Source: Moniliophthora roreri (Eukaryota > Basidiomycota > Agaricomycetes > Agaricales > Marasmiaceae). Taken from it: a stretch of DNA of 64,000 bases. The DNA lies in assembly GCA_001466705.2 (NCBI GenBank), contig LATX02000195.1, positions 537,135 through 601,134 of the forward strand. Reading direction: 5' to 3'. The notes under the pieces were generated by a model, which saw only the letters and a list, made by a program, of their open reading frames with translations, was not told where the DNA came from and made no database searches. Positions 47,483 to 59,159 of this stretch are shown here, one piece after another. Position 1 is the stretch's first letter, and each line of letters begins with the position of its first letter. A program made the position numbers and the translations under genes.

Positions 47483-49188
47483 CTATTTGTAGTGAAGAAA
47501 ATGACCCATAGATAGTCTATAACTAATAACCTGTTGTTGTGTAAGCGTACCTGCCAGCCGTATCACTGGGTCGGTAGCGTCAGGGTCAGGGGCAGTTCCA
47601 ATCCATAAATGCCCATCGGAGTAGTGGAATATAGCTACCAGTGCCTCCCATATAGTATAGGGCACACTCGCTTCTGAAAGATATGAGTCTCTAGATGATA
47701 AGAAGCATGGATTGTAACTCACCAGAACACAAAGATAGAATCAAAGCAGGATCCCATTCCTGATAACGAACGGCCTCCAGTATCCAGATATATATGGGAG
47801 TTTTGTCCTTCCAAACTCTTTCTCCCCATAAGAGGAAGGTTCCTTTCCCAAAAAGGATTTCTTGGTATGTCACCACTGTAGGCGGTGGCAACCCTTGGCT
47901 GAAATGTCCGAGCTGTAGACTACCTGACTCAGTCATGGACCTAGTAATACTAGTGCAACTGGCTGACTCCAGGAGACCTGCAGTTATGAAATAGCGGATA
48001 GACTGTGTATAGAAAGACGTCCATCGGTCTGTTTTTATATATTTATAATTGGAGATATTCACGCCCAGCTGTGACACGAAGCCACTGAATGAGATTCTGG
48101 TAACAAGACCAGGCTCGCCATTAGTGCTGGCCTTGCAGATAAGAGGTCCATCCAAATTGGGTGTAGCAAGGATAAAACAATTATTAGGAGAGAGATGAAG
48201 ATGCCTGGGGAGGCGCATCTTGACTCTGGTGGATGTGAGTGGATGTGGGATTCCAGTGGGCGCAGGTGGATGTGGGACTCCAGAGTGTGGCAAAGACACA
48301 TAGATGAGTTTCAGCATGAAATGGAGGTTGGCCATCAACTGTGCATCGGCCCATGTATCAGCAGAGTTGATGCTAAACCAGAGTGGACAGGTTTCTTGTT
48401 GCTTCATAGGCAGAGCATAAAACTCTGGTGGAGATGTGGTGTGTAATTGAGGGTAGTGGGGACTGACAGCCAAAAGGTCACCCAGAGAACTGACAAGAGT
48501 TGGAGAAACATCCTCTGCACCGGATTGGCCAACTAAGTCAGGCCGAAGGCTTCAATAAGGACGTTTTGCATGAGCAATGATGGCATCCTGATCAGAGTGG
48601 CCTAGAATTGCTTGTGCTAGCCATTGGTCAGCAACAGTTGATGTGTTGATTGTCTGTAATCGCCGGTTCAAGGCTGCCACAATGCAGGGTGTGGCCAGAG
48701 CATACTGCAAACTGTTGTAAATGAAATCCTGTGCATTGACCCCAAGTTTCCAATAGTTTTGCACAGATATGGGATACTGGCTGAAATCCATGGCATTCTC
48801 TAGCATAACTGAGATGTAGACTGCAAGACAAAGGTAAAGTCAGACACTGTTTCTAACAGCAATATGATGACCAACGCACTGAAAGGACCCACAACATTGT
48901 TGAGCTCTGACTTCAACAGTGGAATCGATTGGGTTATGATTCGGTTCATCAGAAGCACTGTTAGAAAACTGGAGGCCGCTAGTAGCAGTGAGACCACAGC
49001 TAGAGAGTGTGGAGGAACGATAAAAGTAATGGATCGTCGGTGGAAGAAAAAAATGACATGATTGTGGGTTGTGCTTAAATACCATGGTGTTTGGTAGTGC
49101 TGAACAGGAAACATAAGTTTGGGTAGATCCAACTTGCGTAGCGGAGAGACAAAGAAGACATACCAGTAAGTGACACGTGCTGAGCCAT
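47483..49188 (-). pseudogene. Unknown protein with two hydrophobic segments, one TGA stop
   Basis: Multi-exon minus-strand gene beginning MAQHVSLTG at 49188 with a likely intron right after. The next exon has two membrane-like segments (VVSLLLAASSFLTVLLM and VGPFSALVIILLLETVSDF). It continues as QYPISVQNYWKLGVNAQDF (48806-48552), a TGA stop in AKRPY-stop-SLRP at about 48,557, then 48473-47691 with HLHLSPNNCFILATPNLDGP and GKGTFLLWGERVWKD, and a last piece at 47,670-47,483. I recognise this as resembling other agaricomycete predicted proteins but know no family name or function. Confidence 0.5.
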
Positions 49189-50601
49189 TTTGTTGATCAC
49201 AAACCTTCCTCTACTGTATCTTGAGTGGAGTGGCAGAAGAAATTGAAAATGTGCGCCACAATTCATGCCAATCCCTATGTCAATGACCGTAATGGCAGGG
49301 CTGAGTACTTAGATGGTACGCTAGGCTTTATTGCGGTAAGCATTACATAATAGGCTGTGCAGCCGCACTGTGGTGATCAACTTTGGTAATTATTAATCAA
49401 TGACAGTATGTCTGCCACTACTGCTACTGTGCCGGTCGAAGATGAATCCCTTGGGGCACTGTCTCAGCTCCTGCTCGAGTGCTTCAGGCACATTCACCAA
49501 AACTTTCACATTAAGCTGCATGAATCATACGAGAATCCAGAGCCATACCTTCTACAACTTCTAGGTGAAGACTTGCAAGAATTTGCCCAGATCACTGATC
49601 AGGTTTGATCAGACCCTTGTTCACTTATATCTTACTAATTCCATCTAGTACCCATGGGTTTTCGAAAACCCCTCAGAGTGGGAAACACTGTATCAATCTT
49701 CAAACAATGCTCGGTGACCTGCGAGCTCTACATGAGCAAGCAATAGCCTCTACTCATCAAGGACACGTGCCAATTGTCCATCGAATATATACTGGTTGCA
49801 GAGGTCAGCCCACTACTGTTGTGGATCCTCAATTTCTGCGCTGGGCATACCGTCATCAGACCATTTCGGGTATCAGTCATTTTCTGGGGCTTGGCAGAAC
49901 CTGTGTACGAGAGCTTTTGCTAGAGCTGGAGCTCGTACAGCCTGGTGAAAATCCATTCACTGAGGTGTCTGATTCCAGGGAAGACTCTGATGGCAACCAG
50001 GAAGATGTTTTAGATCTGTCAAACCCACTACCAGAGCACCTGCCTGCTGATGTCCAGGAGTACGAATCTTCTGCATCCTCAGGCTACTTATCAAACATAT
50101 CAAACAACAAACTGGACCATTTGGTCCTCTGTCTGCGGTCTCATTATCCAAAGGCTGGTATCTGAGTTCTGGATGGGATGTTGTGACGGTTAGGACATGT
50201 AGTTCCCTATGAGCACCTTCGTCTGTCTCTTATCTGCATTGATCCCATCCATCGAGTGTTTGAGAGGATCACTATCCGGAGACGAAGATATTCAGTACTA
50301 GGCCCCAACCTTTTATAGCATTATGATGGCCACTATGGCGAGTAGTCTATAATCATGATTCAGGTGTACCACTCTCTGAGCATACTGAACAGGTCTTATA
50401 CACTTCAATATCATCATCCATGGTTTTGTTGATGGATACTCACACTTTATCACTGGCTTTTAAGCCAGTGATAACAATTCAGGTCTTACTGTTTTGTTAC
50501 TTTTTCTGGTGGCAATTACTGTGCATGGAATTCCTTCCTGTCTTTGAGGTGACCATGGGAGTGAGAACATTCTAGTAGCTGCCTTTATGGAATATCTTCG
50601 G

Positions 50602-51231
50602 TGTTACGTTACTTGCACAGCAACAACAACAACAACTCAACACCACTATGATGTAGCGATGCTAAATTGCTAAAAGGATCAAGTTCAAGTTCCCTTAGCT
50701 TTCGCTAAGGTTCAGAAGGTTCAGTCAATGTGAGCAAGATGTCCAATCTGGAATTAACCAGGTCAAGCTGAGGTAGCTTAGACCTGCAAACTATCTACTT
50801 ATACAATGATTGTAGCTACTCGTTTGTATACAAACTGCTAGAACAACATCATTTATTTAGTAAATAGAATGTACCTTTGATGATATCATAAATATGAACA
50901 TGACATCAGAAATGATGTCGAGGAGTGAAAATAAGTTATAATAATGCAATGAATGATGCCACAAAGACATCATATCATAAATAGAAAGAGAAAGAAACGA
51001 ATAGAATAATGATCTCATACTGATGTCATAAATGACATAGTAATGACGTCTTAAATAAAGGGGAAAGCATAGAGTTGGAAATGGGAACTGGGAAGGTGGA
51101 TATGTCCAGATGTCAAAAAGAAGCATAGGTAGAAGAAGGGAAAGTAGCGCTTGAAGGCGCCAAAGTGTCAAAGCAGTAAATATGAGAGAAAGTAATGAAA
51201 AAAGATTGTCTGTGAACATACGATTGTAACA
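50602..51231 (-). repeat. Gypsy LTR (3' LTR in element orientation)
   Basis: Starts TGTTACG and ends GATTGTAACA; about 97-98% identical to 58379-59009. Confidence 0.9.
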
Positions 51232-51246
51232 TTACCCCCTTTTTAT
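51232..51246 (-). other. Polypurine tract of the gypsy element
   Basis: On the minus strand AAAAAGGGGGTAA directly precedes the 3' LTR, the expected primer site for plus-strand synthesis. Confidence 0.7.
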
Positions 51247-51419
51247 CTTCAAACTTACATGTTCGACATTACCAGCTATCCTCCTATGAGCCATTCACCT
51301 TGCCACTGCGGCTCTCTTGGTTCTCTTTCAGTTTCTCAATCTATTCTCCTAAAGATCCTTGGTCCCTCTGGGAAGCCCATGTCAACCACAATCCCATCTC
51401 CTAGTGGTGGGTCCTGGGG

Positions 51420-52577
51420 TCATTCATTGCTCTCCATTCCCATAGTCGGCATCATCCCACATGGTATCATCTCTCCAATCAATGTCAAGAGTTGATGCGC
51501 CACCAGAATCATTTCGTCCCACAGTTCTTGTAGACCTTCTTCAGTCCCTACAATATCCAGGGAGATGGCCAGCTTTATAAGTGTTGCAAACTGGGCAGAT
51601 ATAGTCCACACAGTCGACGGCGCAGTGCTCTCCCATTCTGCACACAGGACACTCAACTTTTGGTGGACTTCGTCGAGTAATGCTGTAGTATGTGTTATAG
51701 GACTTCTTGATCTTGAGGCGGTTTGCAAAACCCTGTCGTCCGGTTCTGCGTCCTTGTCATCCCACACTGACACGATAGGGACGTTGGGTGTCTGGGTTGA
51801 TGGGGACAATAGGGGCGGGGAGTCATTCGGGGTCTGGGAGAGTTGGGGAAAGTCTTGCTGCCTTGAACGTTCGTCTGGAAGGTGCAGGCAAACTAGAAGC
51901 GGTGAGGAGGAGTTCATGGATGGGAGACATTGGGGGTGGGGTAGTTGGAGGGGAGACAACTGGGAACTTTCCAGCTCTTCCACTGGCATTAGAAACGTCT
52001 GAGTCGTCGTCTTCTGCATTGTCGGTAATGGGGAATGGATCGGGGTAGAGAAGGGTTCATTCATTGGAAGGTAAACTGCTGATGCTTGCCATGGGGTGTC
52101 GAGCTTTGTCTGCTGGCAGGTGCATCCATGTGTCTGCCTGTGTCGGTCTGGGGGATAATAGAAGAGGGGACTGGGGTCTGAACCGTTCCAATACATCGCT
52201 GTCTAAGTTGGAGGAGGAATTGGCCCTTGGAGACCTCAGTTGCTCGTTTGAGACCTCTTTGATGGGCGATAACCTTCCAGAGGAAGGCTGGGTCATTGGG
52301 GCTGATGTCCTTGTCTGTAGCAAAGTGATCTCCATCGGGATCTGTTTCGGGGAGGATCACATGAAGTGGTAAGTTTGCAATGTCAAGAGAGGGACACAGT
52401 ACCACTATAGCTCTAGTGACAGTGAAGCTGTCATCATCCACGATATGTTGGGCTAACATGCCCATATGTCTGTCTAGTCTTGTCATGTTCTCCAATAATT
52501 GTCGTCGTTGTCCTCGCAGAAAAAGGAGGCAACCATAAAGGGCTTGATTCCTTTCACTGCTGGCGTCAATCGTGTTA
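51420..52577 (-). CDS. Gypsy extra frame (ORF3), 3' part, two overlapping frames
   Basis: Minus-strand frame from the inversion junction at 52577 (LLENMTRLDRHMGMLAQHIV) to a stop at 52061, overlapped by a second frame 52196-51420 that is Pro/Ser/Thr-rich and then helical (LLDEVHQKLSVLCAEWE). The beginning of the first frame lies across the inversion on the plus strand (53843-53996, MSFYTNPSVRTGQPPFN). It sits between integrase and the 3' LTR, where some gypsy elements keep an accessory or env-like gene. I see no signal peptide, membrane anchor or known domain, so no function is proposed. Confidence 0.5.
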
Positions 52578-52583
52578 CCTCAT

Positions 52584-53822
52584 GGACACCCTGGACAATG
52601 GAACACAGTTGATCAGGTGCAAAGAGACTATTGGTGGCCAGGGATGACGAAGTTCATTAAATCATTTGTTGATGGGTGTGCAGCATGCCAACAAATGAAA
52701 GTAAATACACATCCCACACACATGCCTATACAACCCATTGGGGGACACAAAGATGTGTTGCCTTTCCAGATCATATCAATGGATTTAATCACAGATCTGC
52801 CCAAGATTGTGGATTGCAATTCAATATTGGTTGTGGTTGACCATGCAGCTACAAAGGGGGTGATTTTCATCCCATGCAACAAGAAGATCGACGCAACCGA
52901 GACAGTGGAGATACTTTTTCAACATGTCTACAAACGTTTCAGATTGCCAGACAAAATTTTTTCAGACCGAGACCCATGATTCGTGGCGGAGGTCTTCAAA
53001 GAAATGGGAAAGTTATTGGAGATAAAACAAATGCTAAGTACCGCTTACCATCCTCAAACAGATGGAGAAACTGAAAGAGTCAACCAGGAGGTAGAAATCT
53101 TCCTTCGATTCTTCTGTGCTAAAGAACAGACGAAATGGAAAGACCTTCTTCATTTTGCCGAATTCGCCCACAATACTCGGACTCACTCAGTGACAAAGAA
53201 CTCCCCTTTCTATCTTACGATGGGATATCACCCCCAACCTCTTCCCACTGTCTTCGAAAAGACAATGATTCTCTCAGTGGAGAAAAGAGTGGCTGAATTG
53301 AAGAACTTGAGAGAAGAGACATCGGCATTATTGGACATTGCAGCAAGAAGAGTGAAAGAAAGAAATGGAAGGGATCTTGACAAGTTCAAAATAGGTCAGA
53401 AAGTCTGGCTAGAAGGAAAGAACTTGTCTTTGGGGTATCCCTTGCCAAAGCTATCTCCGAAACGTGAAGGACCCTTCAAAATCACAGAAGTGTTGGGACC
53501 CATGATGTACAGGCTGAAACTCCCATTCCAATGGAGAATTCACCCTGTTTTCCATGCTGGTCTTCTGTCACAATACAAAGAAACTGATGTCCATGGGCCC
53601 AATTTTCTAGAACCACCCCTGGACATAGTTGAAGGACAAGAGGAATACAAAGTCAAAGCGATTGTTGGACATTGACCGAAAAAGAAGAATCAACCCCCAA
53701 AAGAATACCTTGTCTCATGGAAAGGGTACGATTCCTCACACAATCAATGGCTGAAACCAGCAGGTCTCAAGCATTCAATGGAATTATATCTGGACTATAA
53801 GATCGCGCATAACTTGCATTGA
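52584..53822 (+). pseudogene. Gypsy integrase with chromodomain, inverted block, two TGA stops
   Basis: Contains the HHCC zinc-binding region (HGHPGQW...CAACQQ), the DDE core (SMDLITDLP, SDRDP, DGETERVNQ), GYHPQPLP and the C-terminal barrel (VWLEGKNL, PKREGPFKI, HPVFHAGLLSQYK). TGA at 52977-52979 (in DRDP-stop-FVAEVF) and at 53673-53675 (GH-stop-PKKK) both sit where CGA would give Arg. After the second, KEYLVSWKGYDSSHNQW is a chromodomain, so the element is a chromovirus. All remaining codons stay in one frame to the stop at 53820-53822. Opposite in strand to the rest of pol. Confidence 0.85.
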
Positions 53823-53842
53823 TCTCCATTCCCCATCGAAAT

Positions 53843-53996
53843 ATGTCTTTCTACACCAACCCTTCTGTCCGAACTGGTCAACCACCCTTCAACCCCCCGA
53901 CCCAAGTCCTCCCAGACGATGTCGTCCACACTGAACCTTTCCATCCCTCGACTTTCAAACTACTGTACCTTCTCAATAGTAAACACTACGATGAGG
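53843..53996 (+). CDS. Gypsy extra frame (ORF3), 5' part on the inverted block
   Basis: Begins at ATG 53843 just after the chromodomain and remains open to the inversion breakpoint (ATGAGG, 53991-53996). When the breakpoint is undone, its frame continues without interruption into the minus-strand frame starting at 52577, which shows that both are one ancestral gene. Confidence 0.55.
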
Positions 53997-56340
53997 AAGT
54001 GACAACGGCTTCGTGTATTGTTTTCACAATAAGTCTTCAAAGCATTGGGTCATTCAGCATGTAGACTCTGTCCTTGTAAAACAATAAGTTGCCTTTGATT
54101 CACCAATCTTGTAGTAACGATTTGATTGGTGGTGTTCCCTTTTCGATTAGGCTTTCTATTGTCATTTGGAGAAATTTGTCGCTTGGCAGAGACTCTTCCA
54201 GCATTGTTTTCAGCTCCATATTGATCACGTTAACAAATAACTTATCTGGTAACATGACGATGTCTTTGTTATCATTTTCTTCTTCATCTACCAGATCTGG
54301 TCATCTTGAAAGAGCGTTGGATTGAACCATCTTTGTTCCCAGAACATGCACCAATCGAAGATCGAATTGAGTTAAATATAGACTCAGTCTGGCTTGTTGT
54401 CTATTCAGTTTCTGGGCAGTTTGGAAGTAAGTGAGGTTCTTGTGGTCTGATAGAACTGTCACCGGGTATGCTCCTCCCAGGAGATAGTGTTCCCAAGCTT
54501 TTAGGGCATTGACAATTGCTAAAAGCTCCCAGTCGTAGATCTTGTAGTTCCGTTCAGTTGCAGTGAAGGTGTGTGAGATATATCCGCATGGGTGAAGTTC
54601 ACCATCTGAACCTTGTTGTTTCAATACCACTCCTGTGGCCCATTTTGACATGTCGGCTTCAATAACGAATGGTTTCTCATCGTCTGGCATTTGTAAAATC
54701 AGTTGTTGTAGAAATTTTGCTTTGAGAATGTTGAACGCAACGTCTTGTAATTTCGTCCATTCGAATTTTGTGTTGTTCTTTGTTAATTCATGTAAGGGTT
54801 GTGCCAGTTCTGCATATTTTCCTATGAACTTGCAGTAGAAATTTGCAAATCCAAGGAACGATCGCACACCTTTGACTGTTTTGGGAGCTTCCCAGTCCTT
54901 GATTCCAGCCAGTTTCGTTTCGTCCATCGATATATGTCCTGGTGTGATGACCATTCCCAAAAATAGTGTTTTCGCAACTTTGAATTCGCATTTCTCTGGT
55001 TTAAGGTACAGGTCATTCTCCCATAACCATTCCAGAACATGTCTCGTGCAGAGTCGATGGATATTGATTTCATCAGAGAAAATCAAAATGTCGTCCATGT
55101 AAACCACGCACCAACCCTCATCGATGAAGTCTTTGAGGATGTCATTCATGAATGCTTGGAACGTCGCCAGGGAATTCGTCAATCTGAAGAACATAACTGT
55201 GGGTTCGAAAAGGCCTCGAGGTGTCTTGAATGCCGCCTTCCATTGGTCACTGTCTTTGATCCTAATGTTGTTGTATCCATTACGTAGATCCAATTTTGTA
55301 AAGACTCTTGCTGTCTTTAGTTTGTCTACGAGGTCTGTGACCAATGGTAGGGGATAGCAGTTTTTGATCGTTCCGCTGTTCAAATCTCGATAATCCTGAC
55401 AGGGTCGTAGTGCTCCCGCTTCTTTCTTGGCTATGAAGAAAAAAGGGGATGCCATCGGGGATTTTGAAGGTCGAATGTATCCTTTCCGTAAATTTTCGTC
55501 CAAAAACTTGTCTTGCTCGATCTGCTCCTTTGGTGATAAAGAGTAGATCTTGCAATCTTGGGGTTTAAACTCAGGTTTCAGGTCGATTGCATGGTCGTAG
55601 GGTTGAGAGGGTGGAAATCGTTCGGCCTTCTTCTTTTCGAATCGATCCGCATAATCAGAAAGATATGGCAGAAGAAGTTCTTCTAATAGTTTTGCCTTGA
55701 CCTCGTGAGCTTGTGCCAGTACCTGAGAAGCAGATAACTTAGCGTTGATTCGAACTTCATCGCTATCTTCCTCTCCTCGAATAAAAGACCGAATTAAAAC
55801 TTCATCATCTTTGACTTTATCCAATATTTCGTTGTTGAGTTTTTTGGTTTCATCAAATATTCCAACAAACAGTTTCATCTGTCATTTGACCATAATTTTT
55901 CGTCTCGGTCTGAAACATATGACTCCGGTGACCCAATCGATGTCTGGATTGTGATCTTGGAGCCAAGGTAATCCTAAAATGATTTGTTCCGGCCCGAGTC
56001 CTGAAATCAATAAAGTTTCCTTTATCGATTTATCTCCGATTGATATGTCAATCGTAACAGAATGAGTGATCCAACCAATTTTGTTCCGGGTTCCATCAAC
56101 ATTGAAAACTTTGATGGGTTTTTCCAATTTTGTCCAAGGTTTCTTGAGTTTCCACACTTCTTCTTCACAGATGAAGCACTCTCCAGCTCCTGAATTGATT
56201 AAGGCTTTTGTTTCGACAATTTCTGTTCCAACATTGTATTGAATAGGAATCCGCATAGAATTTCGATTTAACTTAGCTAATACAATGTTCAAGATCGTGA
56301 TAGCAGGTGGTAAGAGCGTCAGTCTCTCCCACCTCTTCAA
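53997..56340 (-). pseudogene. Gypsy pol: protease, reverse transcriptase, RNase H, several TGA stops
   Basis: A single frame. Protease at 56340-55882 has LINSGAGECFI, with Asn in place of the catalytic Asp of DSGA, and ILGLPWLQDHNPDIDW. A TGA at 55882-55884 separates it from the reverse transcriptase: [13 protein letters not shown], the catalytic YMDD and [10 protein letters not shown]. RNase H follows with [12 protein letters not shown] and SDHKNLTYF to QSNALSR, then TGA (54301-54303) and PDLVDEEEN, the linker toward integrase, with further TGAs. All stops are TGA, mostly where Arg is expected. Not functional. Confidence 0.85.
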
Positions 56341-56807
56341 AAACCCTCTTTTCCCATGAGATCAAAGATCTCCTCTTGTTCTCCTTCTCCTTGTTTGGCA
56401 ATCAGTGCTCTGATCTTGGTGAAAGCTTCTCATGAAGAGAGCTTCTTTGGTTCGTACTTGGGTGGTGGAGCTTGTTGTGCTTGTCCTTTGGTGGGACAAT
56501 CTCATGAGACGTGACTGGTCTTTGCACAACGAAAACACTTCCCTGCAATCATGTAGTCCTTCTTATCAGATTCAGACAGCATTCGTCTGACCGTCACTTC
56601 TTTCTTCTTTCAAGCGATCTTCGGCTTGATCAGCTCTCTCTTTTTCCTATTGGCCATGACCAATTTATATTGGTTGTCATATTTGACTGCCAATTTGTAC
56701 CATTCGTCCAGGGTTTCAGGTTCTCCGTCGGTTCAGAGCATTATTTTGGTTTGGAGTGATTCTAGAAGTCCATCTCTGACACTATGTACAAAGTGTTCTT
56801 TTAACAT
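56341..56807 (-). pseudogene. Gypsy gag 3' part with CCHC zinc knuckle
   Basis: Minus-strand text HFVHSVRDGLLESLQTK, then YDNQYKLVMANRKKR, and the zinc knuckle CFRCAKTSHVS-stop-DC (C-x2-C-x4-H-x4-C) near 56,500. TGA stops occur at three places at least, including inside the knuckle. This is the continuation of the gag frame at 57538-58079. Confidence 0.75.
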
Positions 56808-57537
56808 AGTTTTCTGATTGAGAAAACACTGAATCTTCTTCCAAAGAGAATTTTCATAAAACCATATATAAATTCTAAATTTAAATTATGTCCTCTCAAC
56901 AAGAATATGCCTGGAGAATACTAAATTTTCAGTAGCAAAAGATATAGAATTTTCAAATTCTGAGAATTAATAGATAATACAATATATTAGAATAATTTCC
57001 ATACTGAGAAAATATTAAATTTTCTCTGGTTGAAAATGCTCAGAAAATGCTGATAAGATAAGATAAAAATTCCACATTTTCTATTGTGGGAAAGTCAGAG
57101 AAAACACTAGGAAAACACTAGGAAAATAGTAGGAAAATCATGTGAAAACACTATATTTTAAAGCAGTTTTTAGATAGTTTTCATATAATTTTTCTTTTGT
57201 ATTTAACATGTTTCCTTTAATATAAAATTTAAAATCTTATATTTATTTTCTAAATGTTTTCTCACTATTTTATAAGGCAGAAAATTTAGTATATTTGTAA
57301 TTAGAAAATTAAAGGATAATTCTATAATTTCATTATCACAAAACAATAAAAAAACACAGACTCTTCTGGAAATTAAAATCCAAAGTATGCTTGCTGTTTT
57401 CAATATGTGATGACAACTTGAAACTAATAGAATTTTCTGAGTGTTGTCTGGAAGCAAATATATAGCAGTATTCTGAGTGTATTTCCTTTGTATTAATAGT
57501 ATAAAAAGAACACCTCGTATGTAGTGTGAAGAATTTC
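56808..57537. mobile_element. A/T-rich insert inside gypsy gag
   Basis: About 730 bp of markedly A/T-rich sequence interrupts gag between DDEALMKFF and LKEHFVHSV. The borders hold an inverted GTGTTCTTTT / AAAAAGAACAC pair (about 56,795 and 57,508), and the interior has many AGAAAA/GAAAACACTAG repeats. No coding frame. Composition differs sharply from both the gypsy element and the host. Probably a small non-autonomous element; exact ends uncertain. Confidence 0.5.
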
Positions 57538-58079
57538 ATGAGGGCTTCATCGTCATACTTGGTGTCCATTGCAATAAGGTGGAATCGGTTAACATATTCA
57601 TCGGCTCTATCCTTCATCTTGATCTCTTCGATCTTCATTTGTGCTTCTCTGACAACATTGACAGGTTGCCATTCATTTCGGAATCTCTGTTTGAAACTGC
57701 TCCATGTTTCTTCGGCAGCTTTCTTCTTCGTCTCGGGATCGTCATCTTCAGGAAATAACCTCATTGTCTCCCTTATCTTCCATTCTCCAGTGCCTCCTTT
57801 GACAAGAGAGAGAAGAATCATCTTTTTCTTCTCATCAGTGTTGGCCTTGACTGGGTTCATCGCGAAATAAAGTTCGAGGTTGAGGAGGAAGTGGCAGGTG
57901 TCCGATTGCTTGCCTAAAAAAGGATCTGGAGTCAGTCCCTTACTGGCTTCGTCCTTCTTGTCGTCGATCGTCTGTAGTACGGCCATGGAAATAGTCTGGG
58001 CCCATTGTTCATCGGTGTCATCATGTTCCACTTTCGGTTTTACGTCTGAAGCAGCAGTGCTTCCACTTGGAGTCGTCAT
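57538..58079 (-). pseudogene. Gypsy gag N-terminal part
   Basis: Starts at ATG 58079 (MTTPSGSTAASDVKPK) and encodes the Retrotrans_gag core, with NLELYFAMNPVKANTDEKK, GTGEWKIRETMRLFPEDD and SFKQRFRNEWQPVNV, to YDDEALMKFF, where the A/T-rich insert begins. The frame itself has no stop. The same segment appears again at 59160-59700 because of a contig overlap. Confidence 0.8.
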
Positions 58080-58378
58080 TTCTGGGGTCGGGGTGTGGAA
58101 TAGATTTCAGTATTCATCAAATGGATCTGGTTCGGAAGACTTAGCTTTGGGTTCTGTTCTTTCTAGTTGGAGACTTTCGACTGCTCCTCTCTGCTGGCTA
58201 CGAGTAATTCGGCGCAGGGTTCGTTCAGGGTCAGGGTTCAGTAGCTGTTTGGCTATTTTGAGTTGATCGTCAAGATCGGATTCTTCGGCTGCTGTAAAGG
58301 GAGCCTTCGGAGAAGTCGTGTTTCAATAATCGGTGGTGCCTAAACCTGGGTAGGTCAGCAACGATCAGCTTGACCTTT

Positions 58379-59009
58379 TGTTACATTACTTGTGCAGCAA
58401 CAACAACAACAACTCAACACTACTATAATGTAGCGATGCTAAATTGCTAAAAGGATCAAGTTCAAGTTCCCTTAGCTTTCGCTAAGGTTCAGAAGGTTCA
58501 GTCAATGTGAGCAAGATGTCCAATCTGGAATTAACCAGGTCAAGCTGAGGTAGCTTAGACCTGCAAACTATCTACTTATACAATGATTGTAGCTACTCAT
58601 TTGTATACAAACTGCTAGAACAACATCATTTGTTTAGTAAATAGAATGTACCTTTGATGATATCATAAATATGAACATGACATCAGAAATGATGTCGAGG
58701 AGTGAAAATAAGTTATAATGATGCAATGAATGATGCCACGAAGACATCATATTATAAATAGAAAGAGAAAGAAACAAATAGAATAATGATCTCATACTGA
58801 TGTCATAAATGACATAGTAATGACATCTTAAATAAAGGGGAAAGCATAGAGTTGGAAATGGGAACTGGGAAGGTGGATATGTCCAGATGTCAAAAAGAAG
58901 CATAGGTAGAAGAAGGGAAAGTAGCGCTTGAAGGCGCCAAAGTGTCAAAGCAGTAAATATGAAAGAAAGCAATGAAAAAAAGATTGTCTGTGAACGTACG
59001 ATTGTAACA
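58379..59009 (-). repeat. Gypsy LTR (5' LTR in element orientation)
   Basis: TGTTACATTAC to GATTGTAACA on the plus strand, followed by the duplicated target TTCGG. A same-sequence copy at 60000-60630 is part of the overlap repeat. Confidence 0.9.
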
Positions 59010-59159
59010 TTCGGGGTGTTGGTTGAGGCTCTTACATCTGGGGTCGGTAAGTCGCTCCTCAATCTGAAATTTATTCACCAATTTCACTTTCCTACAGGTC
59101 AGTCCACAACGTCTGAATTGAGAGACTTTGGGTGGATGTATGCATCGCCATTACCTTCN

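Larger units (their letters stand above)
50602..59009 (-). mobile_element. Ty3/gypsy chromovirus, complete but decayed and internally inverted
   Basis: 8,408 bp bounded by 630/631-bp LTRs that begin TGTTAC and end GTAACA, with a 5-bp target duplication TTCGG (50597-50601 and 59010-59014). Orientation is minus: gag (58079-57538), zinc knuckle and protease (to 55882), reverse transcriptase and RNase H (55878-54301), and a polypurine tract next to the 3' LTR. The integrase and chromodomain block (about 52,584-53,990) is on the opposite strand, an internal inversion. An additional frame lies between integrase and the 3' LTR. An A/T-rich insert splits gag. LTRs differ at roughly 15 positions, nearly all transitions, so the insertion is not recent. 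Confidence 0.9.

Noticed and set aside
17168..59159. Ns as ambiguous bases or SNPs
   Set aside because: In several cases the homologous copies show tens to thousands of bases missing or repeated at that point, so they are gap placeholders.
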